A DNA stretch of 64,000 bases from Giesbergeria anulus (GTDB taxonomy: Bacteria; Pseudomonadota; Gammaproteobacteria; Burkholderiales; Burkholderiaceae_C), in contig NZ_FOGD01000002.1 of assembly GCF_900111115.1 (NCBI RefSeq), positions 186,001-250,000 of the forward strand, read 5' to 3'. The position numbers and the translations under genes were made by a program. Every line of letters begins with the position of its first letter. The stretch's first letter is position 1. Positions 35,308 through 44,711 of this stretch are shown here, piece after piece. The notes under the pieces were generated by a model, which made no database searches, was not told the origin of the DNA, and saw only the letters and a list, made by a program, of their open reading frames with translations.

Positions 35308-38181
35308 ATGAGCAAGCCTAAAACCTTGGTGCTGGTCGATGGTTCCAGCTACCTATACCGTGCCTTCCATGCCATGCCCGACCTGCGCGCCGTGCCGGGC
35401 GACCCTAGCAGCCCCGCCACTGGGGCCATTCAGGGCATGATTAAGATGTTGCAGGCGCTGCGCCGCGAGCACCCTGCCGATTATGCCGCCTGCATTTTTG
35501 ATGCGCCCGGCCCCACGTTTCGTGATGCCATCTATCCGGCCTACAAAGCCACGCGCAAACCGATGCAAGATGATTTGCGTGCGCAAATCGCTCCCATCCA
35601 CGAGGTGGTGCGCCAACTGGGCTGGAGCGTGCTGGCCGTACCCGGCGTCGAGGCAGACGATGTGATTGGCACCCTCGCCCATGCAGCGGCACAACAGGGC
35701 GTGGATGTGATTGTGTCCAGTGGTGATAAAGACTTAAGCCAACTGGTCAATGAGCATGTCACCATCATCGACACCATGAAGCAGGGCAAGCGCCGCGATG
35801 TGGCGGGCGTGACCGCAGAGTTTGGCGTGCCCCCAGCGCTGATGGTGGATTTTCAGATACTGGTGGGCGATAGCGTGGACAACGTGCCCGGTGTGCCCAA
35901 AGTGGGCGAGAAAACGGCGGCCAAGTGGTTGCAAGAATACGGCTCGCTCGATGCCATCATCGCCCAAGCTGACCAGATCAAAGGCGTGGTCGGGCAAAAC
36001 CTGCGCGCCAGCCTCGGCTGGCTGCCCACAGGCCGCCAGTTGGTCACTATCAAAACCGATTGCGATTTGGCCGATTGGGTGCCGGGCTTGCCCGCGTTGG
36101 ATGCCTTGGCGGTGGGTGAACCGCAAACCCAAGCGTTGTACGATTTTTACAAGCGTTATGGCTTGAAGGGGCTGGCGCAGGCATTGCCCACAGCGGCAGC
36201 AGCCACCACGACGCCCACCCGGCCTGCCAAGCCAGCGGCGTTGGCGCGTGGTGAGAGTGGCGATTTATTTGCTGATCCACCACCGCCGTCCGCTGAAGGC
36301 CCGCAGCACCTTACCGTAGAAGGTGATTTGTTTGCTGCCCCCAATGCCACCGAATTGGCGCAGGCGGTAGAGCACCGCAGCTTGGCTTATGACACCATTG
36401 TGGATTGGGACACCTTAGAGCGCTGGCTGGCCAAGGTGCAAGCAGCAGAATTGGTAGCCATCGACACCGAAACCACCTCCTTGGACGCCATGCGCGCCGA
36501 GCTGGTAGGCATCAGCCTGAGCGTGCAGCCCGGCGAGGCGGCCTACATCCCGTTGGCCCACACCGGCCCGGAGGCCCCAGCACAGTTGCCCTTGCTAGAA
36601 GTGCTGGAGCGCCTGCGCCCGTGGCTAGAAGATGCCCGCCACGCCAAGCTGGGCCAACACATCAAATACGACCGCCATGTTTTTGCCAACTACGGCATTG
36701 AGGTGCGCGGCTATGCCCACGACACCATGCTGCAAAGCTATGTGCTAGAAGTGCATAAGCCCCACAGTTTGAGCAGCTTGGCGCAGCGCCACTTGGGGCG
36801 CAGCGGCATTAGCTATGAGGATTTGTGCGGCAAGGGCGTACACCAAATTCCGTTTGCCCAAGTCCCGGTGGATAAAGCCGCAGCCTACGCCTGCGAAGAC
36901 GCCGACCAAACGCTGGACGTCCACCAAGCGCTATGGCCGCTGCTGGCCGCCCACGACAAGCTGCGCGCCATTTACGAGCTAGAAATCGCCAGCAGCGAGG
37001 TGCTCTACCATGTCGAGCGCCACGGCGTGCTGATTGATGCGCCACTGTTGGCCGCGCAAAGCCAGCAACTGGGCGCACGCATTGTGGAGCTAGAGCAAGA
37101 AGCCTATGCGCTGGCTGGGCAGCCATTCAACCTGAGCAGCCCCAAGCAGTTAGGCGAGATTTTCTTCGACAAACTGGACATGCCGGTGGTGAAAAAAACC
37201 GCTACCGGCGCACGCAGCACCGACGAAGAAGTGCTAGAAAAGCTGGCGCTGGACTACCCCCTGCCCGCCAAAATTTTGGAGCACCGCTCCTTGAGCAAGC
37301 TCAAGGGCACCTACACCGACAAATTGGCGGGCATGGCACATCCGCGCACAGGGCGCGTGCATACCCATTACGCGCAGGCGGTGGCCGTGACCGGGCGCTT
37401 GTCCAGCAATGAGCCGAACCTGCAAAACATTCCGATCCGCACCCCCGAAGGGCGGCGCGTGCGCGAAGCCTTTGTGGCCGCGCCCGGCTGTGTGATTGCC
37501 AGCGCCGATTACAGCCAGATTGAACTGCGCATCATGGCGCACCTGAGCGGCGACCATGCACTGCTGCACGCCTTTCAGCATGGCTTGGACGTCCACCGGG
37601 CCACGGCAGCAGAGGTGTTTGGCGTCAGCGTGCATGAGGTGACGCAAGAACAGCGCCGCTATGCCAAGGTGATTAACTTTGGTTTGATTTATGGCATGAG
37701 CAGCTTTGGGCTGGCGCGCAATTTGGGCATCGACCAGACGGCGGCTAAAAACTACATTCAGCGCTACTTTGAGCGCTACCCTGGCGTCAAGCAATACATG
37801 GACGACACCAAGGCCCAAGCCAAAGCGATGGGCTATGTCGAAACCGTGTTTGGCCGCCGGTTGATGCTGCCTGAAATCAACTCCCCCAACGGCCCGCGCC
37901 GCGCCGCTGCCGAGCGCGCTGCCATCAATGCACCCATGCAGGGCACCGCCGCTGACCTCATCAAAATGGCGATGGTGGCAGTGCAAAAAGTGCTAGAAGC
38001 TGAAAAGCCCAGCATCAAAATGATTATGCAGGTACACGATGAACTGGTGTTTGAACTGCCAGAGTCCGAAGTGGACTGGCTGCGCCAGCAGGTGCCGCGC
38101 CTGATGGCGGGAGTAGCCAGCCTGCGCGTGCCCCTGCTGGCCGAGGTGGGCGTGGGGCCTAATTGGGAGCAGGCCCACTAG
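35308..38181 (+). CDS. polA: DNA polymerase I
   Basis: 957 residues. Three domains: 5'-3' exonuclease (LVLVDGSSYLYRAFHAMPD; GVEADDVIGTLA; SGDKDLSQLV), 3'-5' proofreading exonuclease (AIDTETTSLDA, with acidic residues intact) and polymerase (SADYSQIELRIMAHLSGD; QVHDELVFELPE; the O-helix region YAKVINFGLIYGM). It removes RNA primers and fills gaps in replication and repair. A Pro/Ala-rich linker of about 60 residues joins the first two domains. It is the usual size and not truncated. Confidence 0.98.
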   Translation: MSKPKTLVLVDGSSYLYRAFHAMPDLRAVPGDPSSPATGAIQGMIKMLQALRREHPADYAACIFDAPGPTFRDAIYPAYKATRKPMQDDLRAQIAPIHEVVRQLGWSVLAVPGVEADDVIGTLAHAAAQQGVDVIVSSGDKDLSQLVNEHVTIIDTMKQGKRRDVAGVTAEFGVPPALMVDFQILVGDSVDNVPGVPKVGEKTAAKWLQEYGSLDAIIAQADQIKGVVGQNLRASLGWLPTGRQLVTIKTDCDLADWVPGLPALDALAVGEPQTQALYDFYKRYGLKGLAQALPTAAAATTTPTRPAKPAALARGESGDLFADPPPPSAEGPQHLTVEGDLFAAPNATELAQAVEHRSLAYDTIVDWDTLERWLAKVQAAELVAIDTETTSLDAMRAELVGISLSVQPGEAAYIPLAHTGPEAPAQLPLLEVLERLRPWLEDARHAKLGQHIKYDRHVFANYGIEVRGYAHDTMLQSYVLEVHKPHSLSSLAQRHLGRSGISYEDLCGKGVHQIPFAQVPVDKAAAYACEDADQTLDVHQALWPLLAAHDKLRAIYELEIASSEVLYHVERHGVLIDAPLLAAQSQQLGARIVELEQEAYALAGQPFNLSSPKQLGEIFFDKLDMPVVKKTATGARSTDEEVLEKLALDYPLPAKILEHRSLSKLKGTYTDKLAGMAHPRTGRVHTHYAQAVAVTGRLSSNEPNLQNIPIRTPEGRRVREAFVAAPGCVIASADYSQIELRIMAHLSGDHALLHAFQHGLDVHRATAAEVFGVSVHEVTQEQRRYAKVINFGLIYGMSSFGLARNLGIDQTAAKNYIQRYFERYPGVKQYMDDTKAQAKAMGYVETVFGRRLMLPEINSPNGPRRAAAERAAINAPMQGTAADLIKMAMVAVQKVLEAEKPSIKMIMQVHDELVFELPESEVDWLRQQVPRLMAGVASLRVPLLAEVGVGPNWEQAH

Positions 38182-38193
38182 AGCCGCGCGCAT

Positions 38194-39084
38194 TTAGCGC
38201 CAAGCCGTTGCCACCAACCGGCGGTAAGGGACGGCTGAACGGCCCAGCAGACGAGCAAAATCAGCAGCATCGCCCACGTTATCGGTGCCCAACATAGCCA
38301 AAGTCTCACTGCACCAAGGCGAGGCGGGCACACTATCGCCCAACCGGGCGCTGAGTTTGGTGAGCCAGCTAGGCATCCGCAGCACCCACGCCGGGCCGTG
38401 GCCCAGTTGCTGGCGCAGGCTGGCAATAAAGGCCCCCATGCGCAAGGCTTCGGGGCCCACACATTCAACCATGCCAACGGTGGCTTGGGCTGGGCCAAGC
38501 AGCGCTACCACCGCAGCGGCCAAATCGTGTACCGAGACTGGCTGCACTTGGGCATCGAGCACCGGCCCCGGCAACACCACCATGGGAAGCCGGGCCAAAT
38601 TCATGAATAGAGCGCTGCTGTCGCCGCCTTGTCCAAACACCACGCTGGGACGCAAAATAACCGGTCGCAGCTTGTGCTGCGCCGCCAGCGCCCACAGCCG
38701 CTCTTCCGCCGACCGCTTGGTGCTGGCGTATTGCGTGGTGCTGCCATCAATGCCCAAGGCCGAGATTTGCACTACGCGCTGCACCCCGGCTTGAGCACAG
38801 GCTTCAAACAGGGCAATGGGGGTGTCGCGGTGTACGGCTGCAATCGGGCGGGCGCTGCTGTCGCGCAGCACGCCCACCGCATTGACCACGGCATCCATGC
38901 CTTCAAGCCGGGGCAGCCAGAAGGCGGGCATGGTGTCGTAGGCAAAGTCCATCGGCACCTGCAAGGCATTGCGGGGCGTTTGGCGCGGCGAGATACCACC
39001 GTACACCGTATGCCCGGCGGCGGTCAGAGCAGCGTAGAGGGTTTGGCCAACAAAGCCGGTCGAGCCGGTGAGAAGAATACGCAT
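38194..39084 (-). CDS. NAD(P)-dependent epimerase/NDUFA9-like SDR protein
   Basis: 296 residues. N-terminal Rossmann motif MRILLTGSTGFVGQTLYAAL, then DAVVNAVGVLRD, and YxxxK in QYASTKRSAEERL (catalytic Tyr and Lys of extended SDRs). LRPSVVFGQGGDSSALF is typical of NDUFA9-like members. It may bind NADP and act on a sugar nucleotide or act as a complex assembly factor; substrate unknown. ATG 39084 is selected because the nucleotide-binding motif begins there. It is convergent with polA and divergent from the next gene. Confidence 0.85.
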   Translation of the reverse strand: MRILLTGSTGFVGQTLYAALTAAGHTVYGGISPRQTPRNALQVPMDFAYDTMPAFWLPRLEGMDAVVNAVGVLRDSSARPIAAVHRDTPIALFEACAQAGVQRVVQISALGIDGSTTQYASTKRSAEERLWALAAQHKLRPVILRPSVVFGQGGDSSALFMNLARLPMVVLPGPVLDAQVQPVSVHDLAAAVVALLGPAQATVGMVECVGPEALRMGAFIASLRQQLGHGPAWVLRMPSWLTKLSARLGDSVPASPWCSETLAMLGTDNVGDAADFARLLGRSAVPYRRLVATAWR

Positions 39085-39333
39085 GGTAGAGCTTTCTACG
39101 AATAGAGTGGTCTTTATAAGACAATCGGACACCATCTACACAGATATCAAACTGGCGAACGCACAGTTTTACCAAACCAAAGCAAGTGGCCGCAATCGGG
39201 CAGTAACTTTCGATCCTCGCCTTCTCTGGGGCGGTTGCCATCAAATCCAGACAATATCTGCGGACATGGCGCCTGCGCCTAGGGACTGCGCTAGGGCTGG
39301 CCCTAGACTGCACATTTTTGCAGGACCCCATCA

Positions 39334-40248
39334 ATGCCAAATGCCAACTGGTTTTCTGATATCAATGCCTTGCTGCCGGGGCGCAGCACCACTACAGGCA
39401 CCACCCGCCGCACCGCTCTAGGCGCTGCGCTGGGGCTGGGGCTGGGCTATGCGGCGGCTGCCGCCCCATTGATGGCACAAACGGCCATCCACACCACTGC
39501 GGAAGGGCTCGATGCGGGCTGGATCAGCTTTAGCGTGCAGGGCTTTGAGGTGCCTGCCTACCGCGCCGCCCCCAGAACCGTGCCCGAGGGCCAAAGTGGC
39601 CTGCCAGTGGTGCTGGTAGTGCAAGAAATTTTTGGCGTACACGAGTACATTGCCGATGTCTGTCGGCGCTTGGCACGGGCAGGCTATCTGGCCATTGCCC
39701 CACAGCTTTATGCGCGCCAAGGCAACCCCTCCAGTTACAGTGAAATCACCAAGCTGATGGCCGAGTTGGTGTCTAAAGTGCCCGACGCCCAGGTGATGGC
39801 CGACCTCGATGGTGCAGTGCATTGGGCTACCACGCACGGCGGCGATGCCAGCCGTGTGGCAGTCACCGGCTTTTGCTGGGGTGGGCGCATCACTTGGCTG
39901 TATGCCGCCCACGGCCCCGTCAAGGCGGGCATAGCTTGGTATGGTCGCCTCGTGGGCGAGGCTACACCACACACCCCCAAGCATCCGGTCGATCTGGCGT
40001 CGTTGCTCAAAGCCCCGGTGCTGGGCCTGTACGGTGAAAAAGACAGCGGCATCCCGCTTGACACGGTTGATAAGATGAAAAAATCCCTGGCTCAAGGCTC
40101 GGCAGCGGCCAAATCATCGCAGTTTGTGCTCTATCCAGATGCACCCCATGCCTTCCATGCCGATTACCGCCCCAGCTACCGCAAAGAAGCGGCGCAAGAT
40201 GGCTGGCATCGGGCGCTCGATTGGTTGCATCAGCACGGCGTGGCCTGA
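39334..40248 (+). CDS. Exported dienelactone hydrolase family protein
   Basis: 304 residues. A leader (TTRRTALGAALGLGLGYAAA, ending PLMAQ) contains twin arginines and resembles a Tat signal, which is unusual for this family, normally cytoplasmic. The alpha/beta hydrolase domain has the nucleophile elbow GFCWGGRI (Cys replacing Ser, as in dienelactone hydrolase), the acid in LYGEKDSGIP and the His in PHAFHADYR. It likely hydrolyses a lactone or ester. Followed by a strong terminator at 40269-40300. Confidence 0.87.
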   Translation: MPNANWFSDINALLPGRSTTTGTTRRTALGAALGLGLGYAAAAAPLMAQTAIHTTAEGLDAGWISFSVQGFEVPAYRAAPRTVPEGQSGLPVVLVVQEIFGVHEYIADVCRRLARAGYLAIAPQLYARQGNPSSYSEITKLMAELVSKVPDAQVMADLDGAVHWATTHGGDASRVAVTGFCWGGRITWLYAAHGPVKAGIAWYGRLVGEATPHTPKHPVDLASLLKAPVLGLYGEKDSGIPLDTVDKMKKSLAQGSAAAKSSQFVLYPDAPHAFHADYRPSYRKEAAQDGWHRALDWLHQHGVA

Positions 40249-40268
40249 GCGCGGCCCTTGCTGCACCC

Positions 40269-40300
40269 AAGCCGCCAGGCATTTGCCGGGCGGCTTTTTT
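40269..40300 (+). terminator. Rho-independent terminator after the hydrolase gene
   Basis: AAGCCGCC (40269-40276) pairs with GGCGGCTT (40289-40296) over 8 bp and is followed by TTTTTT. An inner GGC/GCC pair further stabilises the loop. Confidence 0.85.
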
Positions 40301-40366
40301 GCTTGCTTGGCCGTGTATTTTTGATTCCACAGGGGCTTGTATCCCTGCAAAGAAAGTGTTTCAGCT

Positions 40367-41242
40367 ATGGTTCTGTTCACCATCATCATCGCCACTTTGG
40401 TCACTGGCATTGGCAGTGTTTGGATTGCTGCGCTGTTGTTGCGCACCCGCTTTGGTGGCCGCAGCGATAGCTTGGGGCCACAGTATCTGCTTAGTTTGGC
40501 CGCTGGCGCGCTGTTAGCTACCTCGTTCATGCACCTGCTGCCTGAAGCCTTTGAGAGCCAAGCGGGCGCGCACGATCTGTTTACCGTGTTGCTGCTGGGG
40601 GTGGTTTTTTTCTTTTTGCTCGACAAGGCCGAACTGTGGCACCACGGCCATGAGCACAACCACGACGCCCCAGCCCCACAAGCACCAACGCACCCGCACA
40701 GCGCGGCCCGGCACGAACATGGCGCTAGCCCGCACCATCACGACCACCACCATCATGACCACAGCCACCCTGCAAACGGAGGTGGCTTGCGCACCGGCGG
40801 CTGGACGCTCATCACTGGCGATAGCGTGCATTGCTTTGGCGATGGTGTGCTGATTGCTTCGGCGTTTATGGCCGACCTGCGCTTGGGGCTGATTGCCGCC
40901 GTCTCGGTGCTGGCCCATGAGGTGCCGCACCACATTGGCGATTTGGTGGTGCTGCGCCAAAGCAGCGCCAACCGGCGCATGGCACTGGTCAAAGTGTCAC
41001 TGGCTGGGGCCGTAACGGCCATTGGTGGGCTGGTGGGTTACTTTTTGGTGGCGCAGTTGCAAGACTGGCTACCGTATTTTCTGGCGCTGGCCTCCAGCAG
41101 CTTTATTTATGTGGCACTGGCCGATTTGATTCCGCAACTGCAAAAACGCCTGAGCGCCCGCGAGACAGCAGCCCAGATTGCTTGGCTGCTGCTGGGTATG
41201 GGTGTGGTGGTGCTGCTCAGCAGCATGGCCCACAGCCACTGA
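40367..41242 (+). CDS. ZIP family metal transporter
   Basis: 291 residues with six to eight membrane helices. The loop around residues 90-140 is very His-rich (HHGHEHNHD; HHHDHHHHDHSH). Transport motifs are HCFGDGVLIASAF and HEVPHHIGDLVVL; these correspond to the HNxxDG and HExPHE motifs of LIV-1-type ZIPs, here with Cys for Asn and His for the last Glu. Probably moves zinc or another divalent metal into the cytoplasm. ATG 40367 is selected because the first membrane helix begins there. It is downstream of a terminator, so it has its own promoter. Confidence 0.88.
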   Translation: MVLFTIIIATLVTGIGSVWIAALLLRTRFGGRSDSLGPQYLLSLAAGALLATSFMHLLPEAFESQAGAHDLFTVLLLGVVFFFLLDKAELWHHGHEHNHDAPAPQAPTHPHSAARHEHGASPHHHDHHHHDHSHPANGGGLRTGGWTLITGDSVHCFGDGVLIASAFMADLRLGLIAAVSVLAHEVPHHIGDLVVLRQSSANRRMALVKVSLAGAVTAIGGLVGYFLVAQLQDWLPYFLALASSSFIYVALADLIPQLQKRLSARETAAQIAWLLLGMGVVVLLSSMAHSH

Positions 41243-41266
41243 GGGCCGGGGCAGGCAGCCAGAGAC

Positions 41267-42061
41267 TCAGCGCCCAAGGGCAAACACCACCGGGGTGTGT
41301 TTGTCCGGGGCTTGGGGATTTTGACGCCACTGGCGCACCGCCATGCTTTGGATACGGGCTTCGGCCAGCGTCAGGCCACTGGCCAGTGCCAGCCGGGTAT
41401 TGGGCTGCAAAGTGTGCAGCAGGCCCTGCAACAGCGCGGCATTGCGGTACGGGGTTTCAATAAACAACTGGGTCTGACCGCTTTGCAAAGCCAAAGACTC
41501 TAAGGCCCGGATGCGCTGGGCGCGTTCGGCGGCGTCTTGCGGCAGGTAGCCGACAAAAGCAAAGTTTTGCCCATTCAAACCACTGGCCGCCAGCGCTAGC
41601 AACAGCGAAACCGGCCCCACCAGTGGCACCACGTTCAGGCCCAAGTCATGCGCAGCGCGCACCACCGAGCTGCCGGGGTCGGCCACAGCGGGCATACCAG
41701 CTTCGCTCACCAGCCCAATGTCGTGTCCAGCCAAGGCTGGGGCCAGCAGGGGCCGGGCATCAAACACGGCACCGCCCTTGTCGCCATGATCGCCTTTTTT
41801 GTGCGCTTCGCGCGGCAACTCGGTAATCTGTTGCGCTTGTAGCGGCTGGGCCAAGGGATACAGGGCTTCTACCCGTTTGAGGTAGGCGCGGGTGCTTTTG
41901 GCATTCTCACACACCCAATGCGTCAAACGGGCAGCCACCGTTAGGGTGGTTGCGGGCAGGCTGTCTTGCAATGGGGCTTGGCTGGTACAGCCAAAATCGA
42001 GCGGTGCAGGTACCAAATACAGGGTACCGCGCCCACTTTGGCTTTGTGAGGTAGCGGTCAT
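41267..42061 (-). CDS. RsmI-like SAM-dependent methyltransferase (tetrapyrrole-methylase fold)
   Basis: 264 residues. The fold resembles RsmI: GTLYLVPAPLDFG at the start, then DIGLVSEAGMPAVADPGSSVV (the conserved glycine-rich SAM-binding region), PLVGPVSLLLALAASGLNGQNFAFVGYLP and QLFIETPYRNAAL. It is a paralogue-like form lacking the typical extended N-terminus of RsmI, and methylates an unknown target, probably rRNA. It overlaps maf by 4 bp (ATGA). Confidence 0.85.
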   Translation of the reverse strand: MTATSQSQSGRGTLYLVPAPLDFGCTSQAPLQDSLPATTLTVAARLTHWVCENAKSTRAYLKRVEALYPLAQPLQAQQITELPREAHKKGDHGDKGGAVFDARPLLAPALAGHDIGLVSEAGMPAVADPGSSVVRAAHDLGLNVVPLVGPVSLLLALAASGLNGQNFAFVGYLPQDAAERAQRIRALESLALQSGQTQLFIETPYRNAALLQGLLHTLQPNTRLALASGLTLAEARIQSMAVRQWRQNPQAPDKHTPVVFALGR

Positions 42062-42657
42062 GGCAGGATGATCCCGGCCGCCCGCAGCAGGCGGCAGGTG
42101 CGAATCAAGGGCAGGCCAATCAGCGCCGTAGGATCGTCGCTCACGATGGCATCGAGCAGACTGATGCCCAAGCCCTCGCTCTTGGCGCTGCCCGCGCAGT
42201 CGTAGGGCTGCTCGGCGCGCAGGTAGCGTTCAATCTCGTCTTCGGCCAAGGCGCGAAAGCGCACTTCCACCGCTGCCAGCTCTGCCTGTTCAAAGCCAGT
42301 GGCATGGCAGACCACCGCCACCGCCGTCTGAAAAATCACCGTATGGCCGCTCATCATGCCCAGTTGGGCCACGGCGCGCTCATGGTTGCCGGGCTTGCCC
42401 AGCGGGTGACCAGCCAAATCGGCTACCTGATCGGAGCCAATCACCACCGCTTCGGGGTATTGCGAGGCCACAGCATGGGCTTTGGCCAAGGCCAAACGCA
42501 GCGCCAGCGCTGGTGGTGCCTCGCCGGGCTGCGGGGTTTCATCCACATCAGGTGCTGTCACCTCAAAGGGCAGACGCAAACGTTGCAACAGCTCGCGCCG
42601 ATAACGCGAGGTAGAACCCAGCACCAGTGGGCGTTGTGGGGGAAAGAAAGATTGCAT
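42058..42657 (-). CDS. maf: Maf-family nucleotide pyrophosphatase (YceF-like)
   Basis: 199 residues. LVLGSTSRYRRELLQRL carries the SxSxxR start motif, TAPDVDET and VIGSDQVADLAG are the acidic and substrate motifs, and YDCAGSAKSEGLG completes the family. It fits the YceF type, which hydrolyses modified nucleotides such as m7GTP. ATG 42657 is preferred; the frame runs further upstream without homology. Divergent from yceD with 27 bp between starts, and coupled to the methyltransferase downstream. Confidence 0.9.
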   Translation of the reverse strand: MQSFFPPQRPLVLGSTSRYRRELLQRLRLPFEVTAPDVDETPQPGEAPPALALRLALAKAHAVASQYPEAVVIGSDQVADLAGHPLGKPGNHERAVAQLGMMSGHTVIFQTAVAVVCHATGFEQAELAAVEVRFRALAEDEIERYLRAEQPYDCAGSAKSEGLGISLLDAIVSDDPTALIGLPLIRTCRLLRAAGIILP

Positions 42658-42684
42658 GGCCGCGATTCTCTTACACTGCACCCC

Positions 42685-43248
42685 ATGACCAAGACCTTCC
42701 ACCCTGAGAAACTGGACATCAAAGCCTTTGCCAAGGCCAGCGGGCATCTGAGCGGCCATGACACGCTGCTCAAATATGCACGTTTGGCCGAAGAAGCCCA
42801 CGGCTTGCTGCACCCCGATTTGCATGTGAACTGGCAGGCCAACGCTGAGATGCTCTCCGATGGTGGCAACGGCCATCAACCTTGGCTGCATCTGCATGTA
42901 GAGGCCACCTTTCCGATGCTGTGCCAGCGCTGCCTCGGGCCGGTAGATGTGCCGCTGCTGGTGGAGCGCTCCTTCCGCTTTGTGCCTGATGAGGCCACTG
43001 CCGAGGCGCTGGACGAGGAGTTTGAAGAAGACCTGTTGGCGCTAGAGCCTGATTTTGACCTGCACACGCTGATCGAAGATGAGCTACTGATGGCCCTGCC
43101 CGTGGTACCCCGCCACGACGAATGCCCTGAGCCGGTACCGCTGGCTTCCAGCGACGAAGATTTTGAAGCGGCCAATGCAGAAAAGCCCAATCCCTTCGCG
43201 GCGCTTGCCAGTTTGCGGGTAGAAAAACCCAAGAATGAAGGCCATTGA
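42685..43248 (+). CDS. yceD: 23S rRNA accumulation protein YceD (DUF177)
   Basis: 187 residues. The conserved part includes LCQRCLGPVDVPL (CxxC pair), FRFVPDEATAEALDEEFEED, the acidic middle and NPFAALASLR near the C-terminus, all characteristic of DUF177/YceD, which is needed for normal 23S rRNA levels in plants and E. coli. ATG 42685 is selected because the family N-terminus starts there (MTKTFHPEKLDIKAFAKASG); the long upstream frame is a shadow of maf. It leads the conserved yceD-rpmF-plsX-fab cluster. Confidence 0.93.
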   Translation: MTKTFHPEKLDIKAFAKASGHLSGHDTLLKYARLAEEAHGLLHPDLHVNWQANAEMLSDGGNGHQPWLHLHVEATFPMLCQRCLGPVDVPLLVERSFRFVPDEATAEALDEEFEEDLLALEPDFDLHTLIEDELLMALPVVPRHDECPEPVPLASSDEDFEAANAEKPNPFAALASLRVEKPKNEGH

Positions 43249-43254
43249 GGCGTT

Positions 43255-43263
43255 TGCTATAAT
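43255..43263 (+). promoter_or_regulatory. Extended -10 promoter upstream of rpmF
   Basis: TGCTATAAT (43255-43263) is a perfect extended -10 element. No good -35 box lies 17 bp upstream, consistent with an extended -10 promoter. It would give a leader of about 80 nt for rpmF and the fatty acid cluster. Confidence 0.6.
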
Positions 43264-43351
43264 CTTAGGCTTCGCGCGAATCCCACCTCGTGTCTTTTGA
43301 ATGGGCTGATCGCGTTTTTACCAACCCCCTTTTTAAGACCAGGAGCCCATC

Positions 43352-43534
43352 ATGGCTGTCCAACAGAATAAAAAATCCCCCTCCAAGCGCGGTATGCACC
43401 GTTCGCACAATGCCCTGAACGTGCCCGGCATTGCTGTCGAAGCCACCACTGGCGAAATCCACCTGCGCCACCACATCAGCCCCAACGGCTTTTACCGTGG
43501 CCGCCAAGTGCTGAAGAATAAATCTGCTGCCTGA
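43352..43534 (+). CDS. rpmF: Ribosomal protein bL32
   Basis: 60 residues, normal length. [20 protein letters not shown] and the later [17 protein letters not shown] segments are the standard bL32 sequence; the CxxC zinc form is absent. Component of the large ribosomal subunit. A good ribosome-binding site (AGGAG) precedes it. A terminator (43559-43603) separates it from plsX, so downstream genes rely on read-through or another promoter. Confidence 0.98.
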   Translation: MAVQQNKKSPSKRGMHRSHNALNVPGIAVEATTGEIHLRHHISPNGFYRGRQVLKNKSAA

Positions 43535-43558
43535 CCGCATTCAGACCTTCGTACCTCC

Positions 43559-43603
43559 AAAGGCCCGTGGCTACTTGTTTTGTAGCACGGGCCTTTGCTT
43601 TTC
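43559..43603 (+). terminator. Terminator/attenuator between rpmF and plsX
   Basis: AAAGGCCCGT (43559-43568) pairs with ACGGGCCTTT (43587-43596), extended by GCTAC/GTAGC with one bulge. A short T-rich tail (TTTGCTTTTCT) follows. It probably reduces transcription into plsX. Confidence 0.75.
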
Positions 43604-43655
43604 TCGCTGCTTTCTCTCTTGAACCGGCTGCGCATACAGCCCCACATTTGTTCCG

Positions 43656-44711
43656 ATGATTACTCTGGCTGTTGATTGCATGGGGGGCGACCACGGCCCC
43701 CGCGTCACCTTGGCGGCGTGCCGCCGGTTTCTGGACGAGCACCCCGACGCCCGCCTGTTGCTGGTGGGTTTGCCTGAGGCTTTGCAGAGCTTTACCCATG
43801 AACGGGCGCAAGCCATCCACGCCAGTGAAGTCGTGACGATGGAAGACCCAGTAGAAATCGCCCTGCGCCGCAAAAAAGATTCTTCGATGCGCGTGGCGAT
43901 TCAGCAGGTCAAAGAAGGTACGGCAGCAGCGGTGGTGTCGGCGGGCAATACCGGTGCGCTGATGGCCATTGCCCGTTACATCCTCAAAACACTCGATGGC
44001 ATTGACCGGCCCGCCATTGCAGGCCAAATTCCCAATGCCTTGGGCGGCTCCACCACCGTGCTCGATTTAGGGGCCAATGTCGATTGCACCGAGCTGCACT
44101 TGCTGCAATTTGCCATCATGGGCTCGGCGCTCGACTCAGTGCTCAAGGGCCGAGAGCAGCCCACAGTGGGGCTGCTCAACATCGGTGCTGAAGCCATCAA
44201 GGGCAGCGAAGTGATTAAAAAAGCCGGAGAGTTGCTGCACCATGCCGGCGATTCCGGCAGCATCAACTTTGTCGGCAATGTGGAAGGCAACGACATCTTC
44301 AAGGGCACCGTCGATATCGTCGTCTGCGACGGCTTTGTCGGCAATGTCGCCCTCAAAACCGGCGAAGGGCTGGCCAGCATGGTCAGCAGCTTTCTCAAGC
44401 AAGAATTTGCCCGCAACCCTTGGACAAAATTTGCCGCGCTCATGGCCTACCCGGTGTTGTCGGCATTTAAAAAGCGCTTAGACCACCGCCGCTACAACGG
44501 TGCAGCCCTGCTGGGCCTGCGTGGGCTGGTATTCAAAAGCCACGGCTCCGCCGATGAGGTGGCCTTTGGGCAAGCCTTGAACCGGGCGTATGATGCGGCC
44601 CGCAACAACTTGCTGGACCGGGTTCGCCACCGCATTGCCAGCGCAGCACCCTTTTTGCTGCCTGCCAGCCCTGCTACGGAGCGCGCACCAACGCCAGTTT
44701 CTCACCCATGA
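43656..44711 (+). CDS. plsX: Phosphate acyltransferase PlsX
   Basis: 351 residues. [19 protein letters not shown] is the standard start; [10 protein letters not shown] and [11 protein letters not shown] are conserved glycine-rich segments. It converts acyl-ACP and phosphate to acyl-phosphate for phospholipid synthesis and is peripheral to the membrane. Overlaps fabH by 4 bp (ATGA), so they are translationally coupled. Confidence 0.98.
   Translation: MITLAVDCMGGDHGPRVTLAACRRFLDEHPDARLLLVGLPEALQSFTHERAQAIHASEVVTMEDPVEIALRRKKDSSMRVAIQQVKEGTAAAVVSAGNTGALMAIARYILKTLDGIDRPAIAGQIPNALGGSTTVLDLGANVDCTELHLLQFAIMGSALDSVLKGREQPTVGLLNIGAEAIKGSEVIKKAGELLHHAGDSGSINFVGNVEGNDIFKGTVDIVVCDGFVGNVALKTGEGLASMVSSFLKQEFARNPWTKFAALMAYPVLSAFKKRLDHRRYNGAALLGLRGLVFKSHGSADEVAFGQALNRAYDAARNNLLDRVRHRIASAAPFLLPASPATERAPTPVSHP

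Noticed and set aside
37234-37986. Long minus-strand reading frame inside polA
   Set aside because: Shadow of the polymerase coding frame; composition and lack of family pattern show no real gene.
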